Numbered from the stretch's first letter, positions 24,515-36,788 are shown. The stretch: DNA of 64,000 nt from Drechmeria coniospora (GCF_001625195.1 NC_054391.1:2170001-2234000); one strand, 5' to 3'. Translations and numbers: made by a program. The notes: generated by a model not told the origin, from the letters alone.

Positions 24515-27500
24515 GCTTGATGCCTTGCCGTGTTTTCATCGCCTCTCGATCCACAGACTCGGCCTGATACTAGAGTGGGTTTTGTTTTTTTAAGAAGCTA
24601 CGGAGTAAGTAGAAGAAGCATTATTGCCACAGCAGTCGGCCTGTTATTTGGGCTCAACTATCGTACATACTTGATAGATACTTATGTATTGACTTGTACA
24701 TGCTTGGACGTAGAACCGTGCATTGCTGTGCATACTGTGCTTGCGTTACAGTACACTCCCTCCGATGCATGAATCTCAAGTGTTGAACTTGTCAGATACG
24801 TTCGATTAGAAGCGCAATTGTGGAAAGAAAAATACTTCAAGTAATCCCCGTGAGCCTTTTCGCTTCCAGACGGTTCCTTGTCGACACGGGTGGTTTGTGC
24901 TATCGGGAGAAGTCGGTCATGCAGGCGTAAGCGAGACGTTAAATGCTGCAAGTACGGCAGGGCCAGTCTTGCCGTACGTACAAGTAGTAACCCGCATGCG
25001 ATGTTGAACGTGTACAGTATTACTGAAGTACATTGAATCCAAGCGGCCGTTGCAATAACTACAGTACACTGCGATCACCTGAATTAGCTGAGGAAGGCTC
25101 TGCTTGAACAGTATATATTACAGGTAGATTTAGGATGTTTATCCGTTGCTAGCCGAGTTGAGCGCTTCACCTGACTTGCTCCTATAATGTAGCAAAACTG
25201 CAGGCGCACCTCGTAACTTCGGTTGACATGGACGCCACAGTAGGTGCATTGTTTGCTACAATGGCCCATTCATTCATACGGTACGTGCTTCCGTATGGAG
25301 GATAACAATATGTACTTAGTTGTACTTGTACATGAAGTATGCAGAGTACAGTATGTTACTGTACATGTGTACGAAGCAGGACATGCATGCTGGTACACCT
25401 ACATGTAAGTAAGTACTTCAGCGCAAAGTACGTGACTAAGATTACAATAACACTGTGCATTTTGGTGTTCACAAGTAATAATACTGTAACTACATGTGCA
25501 TGTCGTACATGCGTTCTTATACCGTACAACTACAGGTAAGTATGTACTGTACTTGCACGCACAGTATGGGTGCAGTCAGTGCGTTGTCGTGTGACCGACC
25601 TCTGGGCAGGAGATGTTGTTATTATTGATATAATGTACAGTACATACATGTACAGTACATACATGTACATGAACTCCGTACTTTGTACTTGTAAGTATGT
25701 GTACAATTGCGGATCAAGTAGTGCACGGTGCATATTGTACATGTACACCTAAGTACTTCAAATGACCCTGTTCCAAGTATATGTACAAGTAAATTTTACA
25801 AGGTAAAAATTACTACAGGGTACTTGGTGGTCTCACCTCACGTGAAGTGGCCAGCCAGCTGGGAACCGCTCTTGAGTTCCTACGGCGCCCAGGTAGAGGT
25901 GTTCCCTAACGGAATACTGTAGTAGGCTCGCTTGCACTATTGTACATGTGCAAGAATGTATATGCATCCATGCATTTTCTAGGCTGGGTTACAAAATTTC
26001 AATAGAATCCGAGGAGCGCACCATGTACTTTTTGTTGGTGAAGATTGAATGAATCCACGAACCTTCCACTCGTTAATGTGGTGCAATGCGGCCGTGAATA
26101 CTCGGTAGGGAGCACGGAGTACTTGTATTACGGAGTATTACTTAGGCTGAAGTACTTACTTACTTGCTGTACGGAGAACTTGAAGTGTACTTGCAGTAAT
26201 ACTTTTTGGTGTAAATGTACTCACTTACAGTACTTACAAACAAGTGCCCCCTGGTAATAGAATTAAATTGGAGACCCGGCCGTTTGTTTGTTTGGTTTCA
26301 AGGTGCTGACGCGAGCAACGAGCATTATTAATACTCCCTACTTACACCACCAACACGAGTTTCTTGTTCAAGTACTTATTTGTACAAGTACCAGTGGTAC
26401 GCATGCAGATGGATTGCTACAGTACTTACGGAGTACACGTTTGCTACATGCAAGTACAACGACGTTGGACGAATACTTACTGGCACATATGACTACAGTA
26501 CTGTACACTTAGTCACGTAGCAGTGCTAGTAAGTAGTAGGGGTGGGTGGTACTCCGTAATTGATGGAAGTCCCAACAGGTACTCCGCACAAACGGCAATT
26601 GCTTTGGTGAAATCGGATGCACAAGCCTTCCCTGTCTAATGACACAGCTGAAAGTAGGTGTCCATGTACTTATTTGTACACCGAAGCAGATGTACTTAAG
26701 TACTTTGCAGTACACATACTTCATACTGGTGAACCAGCTTGGTATATAATACTCCGTATTACTCCGTACTTCGTGCAGAGAACGGAGTACTAGTCGCTTT
26801 ATTAGCAGCACGAAGCACTTACACTTATACGAAGTAGTACGTGTAAGGGGTTACAGTTACACCCCGTATGTTCACTTGGGCGCTGCCCAAGCAACGGCTC
26901 GCTGCGATAAAGTCGGCGCCCCACATGAGCGAGCCCGCATCATCACGTGCAATTCCGCTTAGTCACGTACGCTACTGCGCACAAAGGTATAAGAACGCGG
27001 ACAGCAATTGTACATTAGTGAAAGAGACATGGAACGTTAAATATCACAAATACGAGCGGCACCTTGTCTTACAGCGCCGCCCCGTAACAGTACGTACATG
27101 AATATGTCCACCTACTCCACAAGTGTAAACTTGTACTGTACATACATACATGTACATAATAGTGCTGCTGTAAGTACATCTATTACTTACTTACTCGCAC
27201 TACTTGTTGCTGCACTCTGTACATGTACATACTTATACATATACTATATGTACGCCTATTACTTGTACTGTACATGTTCAGTGCATGGAAGGTAGGTATA
27301 CATGTACAAGCAGGTGTACTTGGGCGCACGTGGTATTACTCCGTACGCCGAGATACAACTCATTGTACGGAGTACATTACTCACTAATCCTCCGTATACC
27401 TAACCTAGTCCGTACTAGGTAGGTATACTTATCATCCACGAGCTAACATGTAATACATGTACACTTCCTTGTACTTACATGTACTGAGAAGTATGCCATA

Positions 27501-28755
27501 TACTACTTGTACATGATCTCTTTTTTACGGCTACAGTACATGTATTGCAACTACATGTACTTACTTGCACGTTCAAGTGCAGTACTCAACTCCATCTCGC
27601 CACTCGCTGCAAGTGCTGGTGCATGTGCAGGTAAGTAATAATACTGGTACGTGCTCATTCATGTACACCTGGACTTGAAGTAACTTGTACGAGTAATACA
27701 CTGTGGCCTCTCGGCCGCTCAAATGTACTTGGGAATTCCCCAAACAGGGTCCTTCCCTGGGGGCACATGATCTCTACCAGGTTTCCTGCATAAGTAAGTA
27801 CATGTACAATGGACAACAAGTTCTTCCGCACTAAAGTTGTGCAAGTATGTGCATGTGCACATACAGTACTTGTAGATACTTGTACAAATATGGAGTGTAC
27901 ATGTACTTTAAAGAGTATTACTCGGGTTGATTTGCCCGAGTGTATAAGCGCTGTACAACTAAGTGCACTACTTACAAGTACATACTGCACGCACTGGTAA
28001 GTAAGTACTTGTACGTGCACGAAAAACGCGTAGCGCACCTGTGCAATACACTTAACTCGAGCTATGCTAGGCTAGGATAATGAAGTGGATGGATGGAACA
28101 TGTTACAGTATTACTACCTGTACGGAGTATTACGGCTTGGAAAATTAATAACCTATCCCGACGAATCATCTTCAAAATGGTGCCTGCACTTAAACAAATG
28201 TACATTTTATCCCAGTAGCCGCCGTGCCGTGCCCCTGGCAGAGAGCAGCTGGCACCGGGTGGTAAGACCCATCTCTCGTATCTCTCATCTGTTCCTCCGT
28301 AGCTCTCTCCATACTCACGTACTACTTACACTTAATTGTAGGAAGTTGTATAACTACTTCGCCTTTCGTGCCTGCATCGCATTGCTTCGTTCGTCATCCA
28401 GCTAGAGCCAACGCTCGTCCACACTCCTTTGGCCCGTTCGCCCATTCTTTTGCCCAACGCATTGGTTCATTGCTCTCGCTTCCGCATTTGCGTCGCCAAG
28501 TTTGATTACCATACAACCGCTCCTAACACTCCGGTAGGTCTGTCCGGTGGTCCAAGTTTGCCACACGAGTTCAGGGGGGCCGCTTCATCGGCTTGCTTCC
28601 GTCACCCCTCTGGCGCGTACATGGTTTGTTTGTCTGATGCTAGATCAGAAGCTCGCCTGTGGCACGTTCACGTTCTCCGTCACAGTCAGTTTGCTAACGG
28701 CTCGCGATGCAACCCAGGACCAGACTGTATCGACCTTTATCATCATCGCATTGCC
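24515..28755. repeat. Long intergenic tract saturated with GTAC and TACTCCGTA words
   Basis: This 4.2-kb gap holds no convincing gene. From about 24598 to 28200 it is crowded with GTAC, ACATGTAC, TAAGTAC/GTACTTA and TACTCCGTA/TACGGAGTA. Examples are near 26115-26140, 26750-26775 and 27335-27370. The vocabulary is not a simple tandem array, since spacing and order vary. The last ~500 bp lose the pattern and form the upstream region of the SUN-family gene. Confidence 0.6.
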
Positions 28756-30098
28756 ATGAAGAACCTAATCGGCTACTACGCGCTCGCGACCACCTTGGCT
28801 GCGGGTGTCGTTGCGCACTCGCACAGCCGCTTCCACCGCCATCTCAACGAGGATACGGCGGCCAGGAATGAACGGCGCCAGCAATTGGTGATCAAGTGTG
28901 TCTCTGCGCCGGACGTGTACACGACTCCCAAGGGAAAACCTATCCCTGCCGAAGTGGCCCGGCATGGACTTCAAGACGGCAGCTTGAAAAAAAAAGGCGA
29001 GTCTGCGAATTGCGAGTCTCTCAACGGAGCCCAGTTCAAGGAGGATGATAAAGATACGCCGCCTCCACCCCCATCCAAGCCACCCCACGCGGAGACGCCG
29101 GCCGAACCACCTAGGAAGACACTCTCCGATTCAAATCCAAAGGCCCCAATCCACTCCGGTTCCGAAGGTGCCTCTGGCTTGGATGAACGGTTTGTAAGCA
29201 ACACAATCAAGTGCGCCGAGTTTCCCTCGCAGTTCGGCGCAGTTGCGTTGGATTGGCTGGGCTTAGGTGGATGGTCTGGCCTCCAGCATGTCCCCGGTTA
29301 CACCAGCGAAACCACGAGCATCGAGTATATCAGAACTGGAACTAGTAGGGACGGGGATTCCTGCAGCCCGTACACCATGTGCTCTTATGCCTGCCCGCCT
29401 GGATATCAGAAGACTCAGTGGCCCATGGCCCAGGGAGCGAGGAATGAGTCCATCGGTGGCCTCTTCTGCAACTCGGATGGCTTTCTCGAGCTGACCCGTC
29501 CTAGCCATACGACACTTTGCCAGCGAGGTGTCGGTAATATCACAATTCAGAACGATCTCGACGAAGTTGTCTCCACCTGCCGCACCGACTATCCTGGAAC
29601 AGAGAGCATGGTCATTCCTGCCATCGCACAGCCCGGCCAGGGAGTTGCACTAACGGTGAACGACCAGCAAAAGGACTATGTCTGGGCAGGGAAACTCACC
29701 TCCGCCCAGTATTATGTCAACAAGAAAGGCATGGGCGCCAAAGATGGGTGTGTGTGGGATAGCCTCGTTGATTTACACGGTGCAGGTGACAAAGCTCCGA
29801 TGAATATTGGTGCGGGCTTGGCGAAAGGGAGAATTTTTTTCTCCATCGCCCCGAATTCTGCTGTCAGCACCGCCAAGTTGGGTTTCAACATTCAGCTTAT
29901 CGTCGACGGTGTCGTTGATAAAAAATGCGGTTACAAGGACGGACAGTTCGTTGATGGCGTCGCGGCGGGCTGCACAGTAAGTCACTCCTTCATTCTATGA
30001 TTTTGGAGTCGTTCGGACGAAATCATCCTAACATCATAATCCAGGCCTCCCTTGACCCTGCCAAAAACGTCGTGATTCGTTATTATCAAGGCTCTTGA
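28756..30098 (+). CDS. SUN-family secreted cell-wall protein (GH132 type)
   Basis: The family (Sim1, Uth1, Nca3 and Sun4 in yeast) acts in wall remodelling and septation; members are classed with glycoside hydrolase family 132. Two exons (28756-29976, 30045-30098) give 424 residues. A signal peptide covers about the first 20 residues (MKNLIGYYALATTLAAGVVA). A Pro-rich linker contains KDTPPPPPSKPP. The SUN domain begins about residue 145. It carries the cysteine motif CSPYTMCSYACPPGYQKTQW, GGLFCNSDG, and the highly conserved TCRTDYPGTESMVIPA. The second exon is only 18 codons (ends VVIRYYQGS) after a 68-bp intron starting GTAAGT. The ATG is the first one followed by a credible signal peptide; the frame stays open upstream, which I read as leader. 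It is convergent with HOS2. Confidence 0.9.
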
Positions 30099-30766
30099 GG
30101 ACGTCATAGGCCAACCGCTTCGTGCACTTTCTTTCTTGGATATGCGCTCTTCCTGTCCTTCAGACTCGCAAAGGGACGGTGAGGTTGAAACCAAGCTGAA
30201 GTTTGCGAGAAGGCAAGGTGTTCCGACGGATATCCCGGCTGCGCAGAAGTACCCCGTCGGGCAGATGTGGGAGGGGGGGTCGACAGGAGGATGAACACAT
30301 TGGATGATTCGACGGCTCGGGCACTCTGCTTCCCGTGATGTCTGTTTGTCCGTTACCTTGTTGGCGGCAGCTCCTTGTGCCCGAGCCAGCCAAGGCAGCT
30401 TGACGTATGAAGTTTCGCTCCAGTTTCCAATTCCCACCTCTCCCTCAAGCGTGACCGCTTGTCCTCCACTGTTCAGCATCGGACATTTGAGTTGATTGTC
30501 ACTGGCTGCCGGTAGGGTAGAGCCACCCTACCTGGTTCTACCTAGTGGCACTGGCTTGTTCTGAATCTTGATGCCCTCCCTGCCGCTGTTGCGTGCTGGA
30601 GACCTCCAGGTACGGAATGTGGCGCCGATTTGCATGGAGGGTGTGGGTGATTAGACGGATATACGCACACTGGTCGATATGTGAGATTATCTGGTGATGG
30701 GTATCGACAATCGTTGCATTTCAGCATGCCTACCGGTCCACGGTAGACCACGGTCGCGATAACGGA
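30099..30766. other. Convergent SUN-gene/HOS2 intergenic region
   Basis: Only chance open frames are present. The region presumably holds the 3' UTRs of both genes. Confidence 0.5.
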
Positions 30767-32254
30767 TCAAAACTCCATCGGTACCGCGATGCCTGCTTCC
30801 TTGATGCGGCGCAGCTCCTCGTTTCTTTCGGCGGCCTGCTCCCTGAGCCGATCCTCGACCTCATCCCGAATGGCCCCTAGGTCAGGTGGGATGGCTTGCA
30901 TCTGTACACTGGGAGCTGCCTGGACGAAGCGGAGCTGCTCGGTGACATGGTGTACAATGTCCTGCAGGCGTTTCTGAGGGTTTTTGTTCTGGCGTGGCTC
31001 GCCCAGTATCTGCTCCAGAGTTGGAAAGAGGGTTTCGTGGCGGAATTGTTCTCGCCACGGGGTGTGATGGGGGAGGATTGGGTCGATCTTGTCTTGGCAG
31101 TCGATGGCGATGCTCGTCTCGTAGGTCCAGGCGCGAGCAACGTTGCGAGGGGTATACCCGCCACCGCCAAAGAGGATTAGGGGTAGTTTCATCTTTTTGC
31201 AAAAATCAACACAAGCACCGTGGCCCTGCACCTGGAGGTTGAACCGGCCGAGCCGATCTCCTGCCAGGGAATCAGCGCCGCACTGTAGGACAACGGCACT
31301 AGGTCGAAATTTCTCGACGGTGCGGCCAACAATGGTGTTGAAGAGCATGTCGTACTGCTCGTCGGTGATGCCGTCGTTCAGTGGAACGTTGATGGCATGG
31401 TGTGCCCCGGGGTTGTGCTCGTTTTTGGGCCCGTTGTCGTCCAAGGCCCCTGTGCCGGGAAAGAAGTTGTTCGGGTCGTACTTGTGGAACGATACCGTCA
31501 TGACCCGGTCGGTGGAGAAAAAGGCCTCTTCTACGCCATCGCCATGGTGGACATCGATGTCGATGTACAGCACGCGGGGGTGGTATCGCAGCAGCTGCAG
31601 GATGGCAATGACAATGTCGTTGATGTAGCAGAAGCCGGATGCCTCGGCCTTCTTGGCATGATGGAGACCGCCTCCCCAGGCTATGGCGATGTCGGACTGG
31701 TTGGAGCAAAGCTTTCTTGCCGCATCCAGGGCGCCGCCGGCGGACATGGAGCAGTAATCGTAAAGGCCTTCGAATAAAGGGCAATCACTGCCACCCAGGT
31801 TGAACTTGAGGTCCGGGTTCTGGCTCTCCACATCGCGGGGCACTGGTTCGGGGAGGACGGTGCCTAGGAAGTCGAGGTAATCAGTAGAGTGGAAGTCGGC
31901 AAGTTCGTCGTACGTGGCAGCACGTGATATGTAATTGTCCATGGCGAATGACATGCCGTACGAGTATATGAGGCTCTTCGATAGGGTCAGACGCCAAGGT
32001 TTCATGGGGTGTGTCATGCCAAAGTGGTGTTTCTCAATGTCTGGATTGCAGTGGAAGGAGACATTGTAGCCTTTGGGGCGGGTGATGCCAGACTCCTCAG
32101 CCAGGCGTTTGCACTTGTTGTAGAACTTGATATTGTGCAATTCGCCGGCCAGGCCCAAGGGAGAATTGTACTCCTCGACAATGGAGTCTTGGGATTCGTC
32201 AAACTTGTGAGGCAGGTAGTTTGGCTTCGGGACGGGGAGCTGGAAAGGGGCCAT
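30767..32254 (-). CDS. HOS2: Class I histone deacetylase HOS2
   Basis: This zinc-dependent lysine deacetylase is the catalytic subunit of the Set3-type complex in yeast. The frame is a single intronless exon of 495 residues from the ATG at 32254; further in-frame codons upstream look like leader. HEKHHFGMTHPMKPWRL-type sequence (KHHFGMTHPMKPWRL, about 75-89) distinguishes HOS2 from RPD3. Catalytic features are GGLHHAKK (195-202), the zinc ligands in DIDVHHGDG (D234, H236), D328 in CGADSL, and the active-site tyrosine in GGGGYTPRN (Y367). The fold is complete; a charged coiled C-terminus ends AVPMEF. It is divergent from BCS1. The absence of introns is notable beside its intron-bearing neighbours. 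Confidence 0.95.
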   Translation of the reverse strand: MAPFQLPVPKPNYLPHKFDESQDSIVEEYNSPLGLAGELHNIKFYNKCKRLAEESGITRPKGYNVSFHCNPDIEKHHFGMTHPMKPWRLTLSKSLIYSYGMSFAMDNYISRAATYDELADFHSTDYLDFLGTVLPEPVPRDVESQNPDLKFNLGGSDCPLFEGLYDYCSMSAGGALDAARKLCSNQSDIAIAWGGGLHHAKKAEASGFCYINDIVIAILQLLRYHPRVLYIDIDVHHGDGVEEAFFSTDRVMTVSFHKYDPNNFFPGTGALDDNGPKNEHNPGAHHAINVPLNDGITDEQYDMLFNTIVGRTVEKFRPSAVVLQCGADSLAGDRLGRFNLQVQGHGACVDFCKKMKLPLILFGGGGYTPRNVARAWTYETSIAIDCQDKIDPILPHHTPWREQFRHETLFPTLEQILGEPRQNKNPQKRLQDIVHHVTEQLRFVQAAPSVQMQAIPPDLGAIRDEVEDRLREQAAERNEELRRIKEAGIAVPMEF

Positions 32255-33470
32255 GTTCGTGGCCGTCGAGGCCGACGAGGCACTTTTGCGACTTGTAAAT
32301 GAATCAAGCACGCTTGTTCCGAGATTCGAGATTCGGGGTCTTGGGGAGGTCTGATGAGTAGGGTCGGTATTGGGGCACCGGCCAGCGCGAAACAAAGATT
32401 CGGACTGTCTGAGTATGAACCCCACGAGATAATGAATTGGCGGTGGCTTGTCGAGTTGCACAAAGTTCGTACTGTACTCCGTACTAATAATAAGTACATG
32501 TCACGCCGATAAAGTCGTACAGTAATCTACTCCGTACAACTACAGTAAGTAGTTGATTTTGGGCGGGTCTGGGTCACGACTCACCAATTGAAATTACTTT
32601 GTACAGTACATGTGTACAGTCTGCATGTATTACATGTACTGTACTGTAGCGCCGAAATACGCAAGGATTAGTAGGACTACAGTAGTTGTACTCCACTGTA
32701 ACTTACTTAGACCAACCTTTTGTCGTCTTAGTAATATCATGTAATATGATGAGTTATAGTAAGTAAGAATACTATTAAATAAATGTGTAAGAAATACTGG
32801 TGTAGTTATTAATACTTCAAATTGTAAGTGCTAGAAAACTCACATATATATATTATTACTACTTGTAAATTCTATACTCAGATGTGTATTCCATATTAAT
32901 AAGTCCCCAAAGTCATAGGAAGCCCTAATGGACAAGCGGTCCTTTCCCCCTTTAAGTTTTTTAATAAACTTTATTGAGATTCCTAGAGTAGCTGCCTAGT
33001 GACTCCGGAACAGTATGAAATTTATTAAGAAAGATATATATATAAGATTTAAATACGTTCAGAGATAGGTATAGACAAGGCATTATAATAATCTGCACAG
33101 AGTTATATTCATTTATATATTCTGTTGTATCCGAGCTATGGAGTACATGAAGCAAAAAGGGGCTGACACGAAACGAAGCCTATATGATTTACTGTAAGTA
33201 TGTACGAACTCCGTACGTAAGTACTCCGTACCCTGGATTACGGTTCCCGCAGTGCGGAGTAATACAAGGAGATTGGTTCGAGTCCCTGGTACTCCGCGCG
33301 GAGTACATGTACTTACACAAGTCACTATTTCCCGAAACGAAGGCAGAGGATTTCTTTATCGGGCTAACGTACTCCGTATTGTTACCAAAACCCCATCACT
33401 TGCGTTGTGTACCGTGCCAGGCGAACCTGACAGAAGCGGCGGCGCCGTCTGAACGTCAGGGGTTGTCGAC
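32255..33470. promoter_or_regulatory. Divergent HOS2/BCS1 intergenic region with GTAC/CTCCGTA words
   Basis: It must contain both promoters. TACTCCGTA-type words lie near 32474, 32528, 33210, 33222 and 33370, with GTAC-rich patches at 32460-32720 and 33190-33375. Between them is an AT-rich segment with a truncated LTR (32890-33012). The GTAC words thus sit on the promoter-proximal flanks of both genes. Confidence 0.5.
32890..33012 (+). mobile_element. Truncated LTR, family A subtype 2
   Basis: It keeps the AAGCCCTAATGGACAAGCG block, TTTTTTAATAAACTTTATTG and the terminal CTAGTGACTCCGGAACA. It lacks the TGTTA start and terminal hairpin. It matches the interrupted LTR at 54626-54764 more closely than typical family A. 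Confidence 0.65.
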
Positions 33471-34862
33471 ATGGCGTCGACTGCTTCATCCCCGCACTCG
33501 CCATTCAGTCTCGATGCCCTCTTCGACAATCCTTTGTTCGCTGGCGGCATTGGGCTAGCCTCGCTTGGCGCCGCTGCAGCCTTTGCCCGCAGAGGCGCCA
33601 TTGTCGTCCTCGGGGCCGTTCGACGTCGTCTGATCGTCAACGTCGAGATCGGCAAACAGGATCCTGCCTACCCCTGGATCCTTGCCTGGCTATCACAACC
33701 CCATGAAAATGTTGGGTTCATCGCATCTCGGGTCACCCGCGTACACAATTTGTCCGTCACCACGGCGACTAATTCAGCGGGAGCCAGCGTTGGCGGGAAG
33801 ATGGATGCACATTTCTTCCTCAACCCTGGTTATGGACAGCACATTGTCAAGTTTGGCGGGGCCTACATTGCCGTCACCAGGGAAAAGCACAGTACCGCGA
33901 ACATGAACACGGGGGAGCCGCACGAGACCGTTCAGCTGACCACGCTCTGGTCCAACCGACATGTGTTCGAGACCGTCTTCGGCGAAGCGCATAAGCTGGC
34001 GGCTAATGCAAGCGAGGGTAAGACGGTTGTGTACTCGGCACGAGGCTTGGAGTGGAAGCCCCTCGGCGATCCCAGAAAGAAGCGCCCACTCGACTCCGTG
34101 GTGTTGGACGAGGGTATCGAGGAGAACATCGTCGATGACGTCAAGGACTTCCTGTTTAGACAACAGTGGTATGTGGATCGAGGCATTCCCTATCGAAGGG
34201 GCTATCTATTGTTTGGCCCCCCTGGAAGCGGCAAGAGTTCTTTCATCCAAGCTCTAGCCGGAGAGTTAGATTTCAGCGTGGCAATGATCAACTTGAGCGA
34301 GACGGGCATGACGGATGATAAGCTGGCGTTTCTCCTGACCAAACTGCCGAAAAGAAGCTTTCTGTTGCTCGAGGATGCCGATGCGGCGTTCGTGAATCGA
34401 AAGCAGCGCGATGCCGACGGTTACTCGGGAGCGAGCGTGACCTTTTCGGGGCTGCTCAACGCCCTGGACGGTGTCGCCGCTGGCGAGGAGCGCATCGCCT
34501 TCCTGACCACGAATCATATAGACCGCCTAGACCCGGCCCTGATTCGTCCCGGACGAGTGGACATGATGATCCGAATCGGCGAGGCGACGAAATACCAAGC
34601 AGCACGGATGTGGGATCGCTTTTACGGCGACGTTGATACTGATGGCCGCGGAAGAGAACGGTTCCTGCAACGACTAGAAGACCTAGGGCTGGCTGTCGAA
34701 AACCGGGGTGCGAATGGGCCAACCCGGCTTCTCAGCACCGCTGCAATCCAGGGCCTGTTCCTCTTCAACAAGAATGACATGGAAGGGGCAATTAACTCGG
34801 CCGGTAGCCTAATTCCGGAGAAGTTTGATACAGAAACAGACAGGGGCTGTGCAGTCAGATAG
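33471..34862 (+). CDS. BCS1: BCS1-type mitochondrial AAA ATPase
   Basis: Bcs1 is an inner-membrane AAA protein that moves the folded Rieske iron-sulfur protein across the membrane for complex III assembly. The single exon codes 463 residues; yeast Bcs1 has 456. A membrane segment lies at about 25-48, followed by the BCS1-specific N-terminal domain. Walker A is GPPGSGKS (249-256), Walker B is FLLLEDAD (about 297-304), and the sensor/arginine-finger stretch is TTNHIDRLDPALIRPGRVD. The SRH and C-terminal helical part are intact. The start is the only ATG giving a short N-terminus ahead of the membrane segment. Fungal genomes carry several BCS1-like paralogues, but the BCS1_N-type length and the motif LFGPPGSGKSSFIQALAGEL fit the orthologue. 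Confidence 0.93.
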   Translation: MASTASSPHSPFSLDALFDNPLFAGGIGLASLGAAAAFARRGAIVVLGAVRRRLIVNVEIGKQDPAYPWILAWLSQPHENVGFIASRVTRVHNLSVTTATNSAGASVGGKMDAHFFLNPGYGQHIVKFGGAYIAVTREKHSTANMNTGEPHETVQLTTLWSNRHVFETVFGEAHKLAANASEGKTVVYSARGLEWKPLGDPRKKRPLDSVVLDEGIEENIVDDVKDFLFRQQWYVDRGIPYRRGYLLFGPPGSGKSSFIQALAGELDFSVAMINLSETGMTDDKLAFLLTKLPKRSFLLLEDADAAFVNRKQRDADGYSGASVTFSGLLNALDGVAAGEERIAFLTTNHIDRLDPALIRPGRVDMMIRIGEATKYQAARMWDRFYGDVDTDGRGRERFLQRLEDLGLAVENRGANGPTRLLSTAAIQGLFLFNKNDMEGAINSAGSLIPEKFDTETDRGCAVR

Positions 34863-36788
34863 ATGAGGAACCAGCCAAGCCACCTTGCCCGCACATAGTT
34901 CATACCTCCAGACACGAGCCAGTCCCTCATATCCCTATTGACGTTGACAAAATGATGAAGTGAGATACCCCCCCCCTGGATAACGAATGTTATTAAGCGA
35001 ACAACGTTCGCCCTACCACTCACGAGGGGGGGAGGCGGGCCGAGCTGCGAGGCCGAAGCGTCTACGTGTCACCCGTACGGTTGTCGCTCCCCGGGTGACC
35101 CTCCCTGCACTGAAGGAGAGGGCAAAACGTGAAGGAAGACTGTTCGAGGCCCGGATGTAAATGGAACGTCCGAGTAAGCTCCAACTGCCCCGCGTTGGAA
35201 GAGGGCTGGCATCACGAGGCAGACGCCCTTCTCTTTCTTTCCTGGTGTAACTGAAAGCGATCGGATGACGACATGCACCCATGTATGGAGCTTGTCACAA
35301 GGGGTGGGCCGCATCTACCCCCGTCATACCCACCAAGCACCACTTATGTCAATGCCTCGATGGCTCGATAGAGCTGCCAGTCACAACAGTCGGAAGAGAT
35401 GTATCAAGTAGCCTACCACTCGGTCCATCTCCAGCTCAACTGTTCGTCGGACATGTGCACAGTCATGCGGACGCAGATTTTCCCACCCGCAATGCATACT
35501 GCGTAACGAGCAGCCACTGTCCGAACTTGTTGAAAGAGACAACCGTGGTGGACTATCGACAGCGTTCATGAAGCAGCGTGGCGGTGATCAAGTTCAGGTG
35601 CATCGCCCCCGCCCGCGAAAGAACGATGTACATGTACGAGTACGCGACCGGATACTCATCTTAGAATCATGCCGTGCAAGTGCGCATGCATGGCCCATGG
35701 GCAACATGCATAATCAGATACTCAGACGTATTTTGTGTCTAATATCAGCTACCATCATAACGCCTCGAGCTTGTAGGTCGGAACGTTGCCACTCTCTCAA
35801 GCCCCATGTGCATGACAAGCATATAATTGGAAGGAATGACAAATCGTTCGACAATGAATGCATATATATGAATGCAGGCCACAAATTACGACAGAGTATC
35901 ATCATGGCCTGCCGAAGAGCAATTGCCCAAGTTTGTGACGCCCGTTGACCCAGGGAGTACTGTACGACTGTACGAGGCCATCGACAATATGTCGGCAGTA
36001 CTAGGCAGCCAAGCTAGTCTTCCAGTCTACATGTACGCGGGCAGGAATTCATGCAAGTACGTCTTTATTAGTGAGAGCGAGCTCATGGTCATGCCCTTCC
36101 AGGTGTCCCGTAATAGCTTTCCGTCGACTTTCACGGATGGAAGAACATGGAAGGTGTCCAACTTCCAATGCAAATGGCACGAGCCCCGCATGTTGGCACC
36201 CACTTCCGTCGCCTTCACTTCGGACAATTAACACTCACAGCAGTACCCCGTACTCGCTTGTTCATACTGTAATAGTGTAAGTACTTACTTACACGGACTT
36301 CGCCGTCGTCGCTACCCCTCAACACTTCCTCCTCCTCTCTCCAGCTTCCTTTGCTGCCAACTCCTCGGTCAAATCGACGACAATTCGCTTTACCCCCTCG
36401 TGTAAGTTGATTAATTACCTCCTTCGCCCCTAAAAGTCCTACAAGCCCTTCCCCACTCGCTTTCGACATATATATAGGCAGTCGGGTGTTTGCGATGTCA
36501 TTTGTTTGAATTGAAAACCCCGCGCGCGTCTCTCGCCGTCATCGCCGAACCCTGCTTGGTCCTAACTGGTATTACTTGCGCGCCTTCCATTCCGTCGTTT
36601 CATGCTTCCAAGCGCCTTGACGCTGGACCCAACGATTTTCGACGAACCCCACAATATGACTCCCCTCATCCCTCTCTTACTTTGCCCATTTCATTGCCAG
36701 TTTCAAAAATCCCATCCAACAGTCAATCTGCAAGTGACTTACAAGTCTTTCATGCAGATATTTTAATCGACAGCTCAAAGCAGCAACA
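34863..36788. other. Intergenic between BCS1 and aldolase
   Basis: I support no gene here. A 119-codon plus-strand frame at 35872-36231 has no recognisable domain. The last ~450 bp include pyrimidine-rich sequence typical of a highly expressed fungal promoter and leader for the aldolase gene. Confidence 0.5.

Noticed and set aside
24598..28200. CRISPR-like or tandem array interpretation of the GTAC-rich tract
   Set aside because: There is no fixed repeat unit or spacer length, and the organism is a fungus. The words are dispersed at irregular distances.
28429..28755. N-terminal extension of the SUN-family protein
   Set aside because: The frame is open upstream, but a typical signal peptide starts at the ATG 28756, so the upstream codons are more likely leader sequence.
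29982..30479. 165-codon minus-strand open frame between the SUN-family gene and HOS2
   Set aside because: It has no recognisable domain, overlaps the last intron and exon of the SUN-family gene on the other strand, and has the composition of chance open sequence.
35872..36231. 119-codon plus-strand frame between BCS1 and aldolase
   Set aside because: The sequence looks protein-like in places (SLPVYMYAGRNSCKYVFIS) but matches nothing I know, has no supporting splice sites, and lies in a likely promoter region. I left it out of the gene list.
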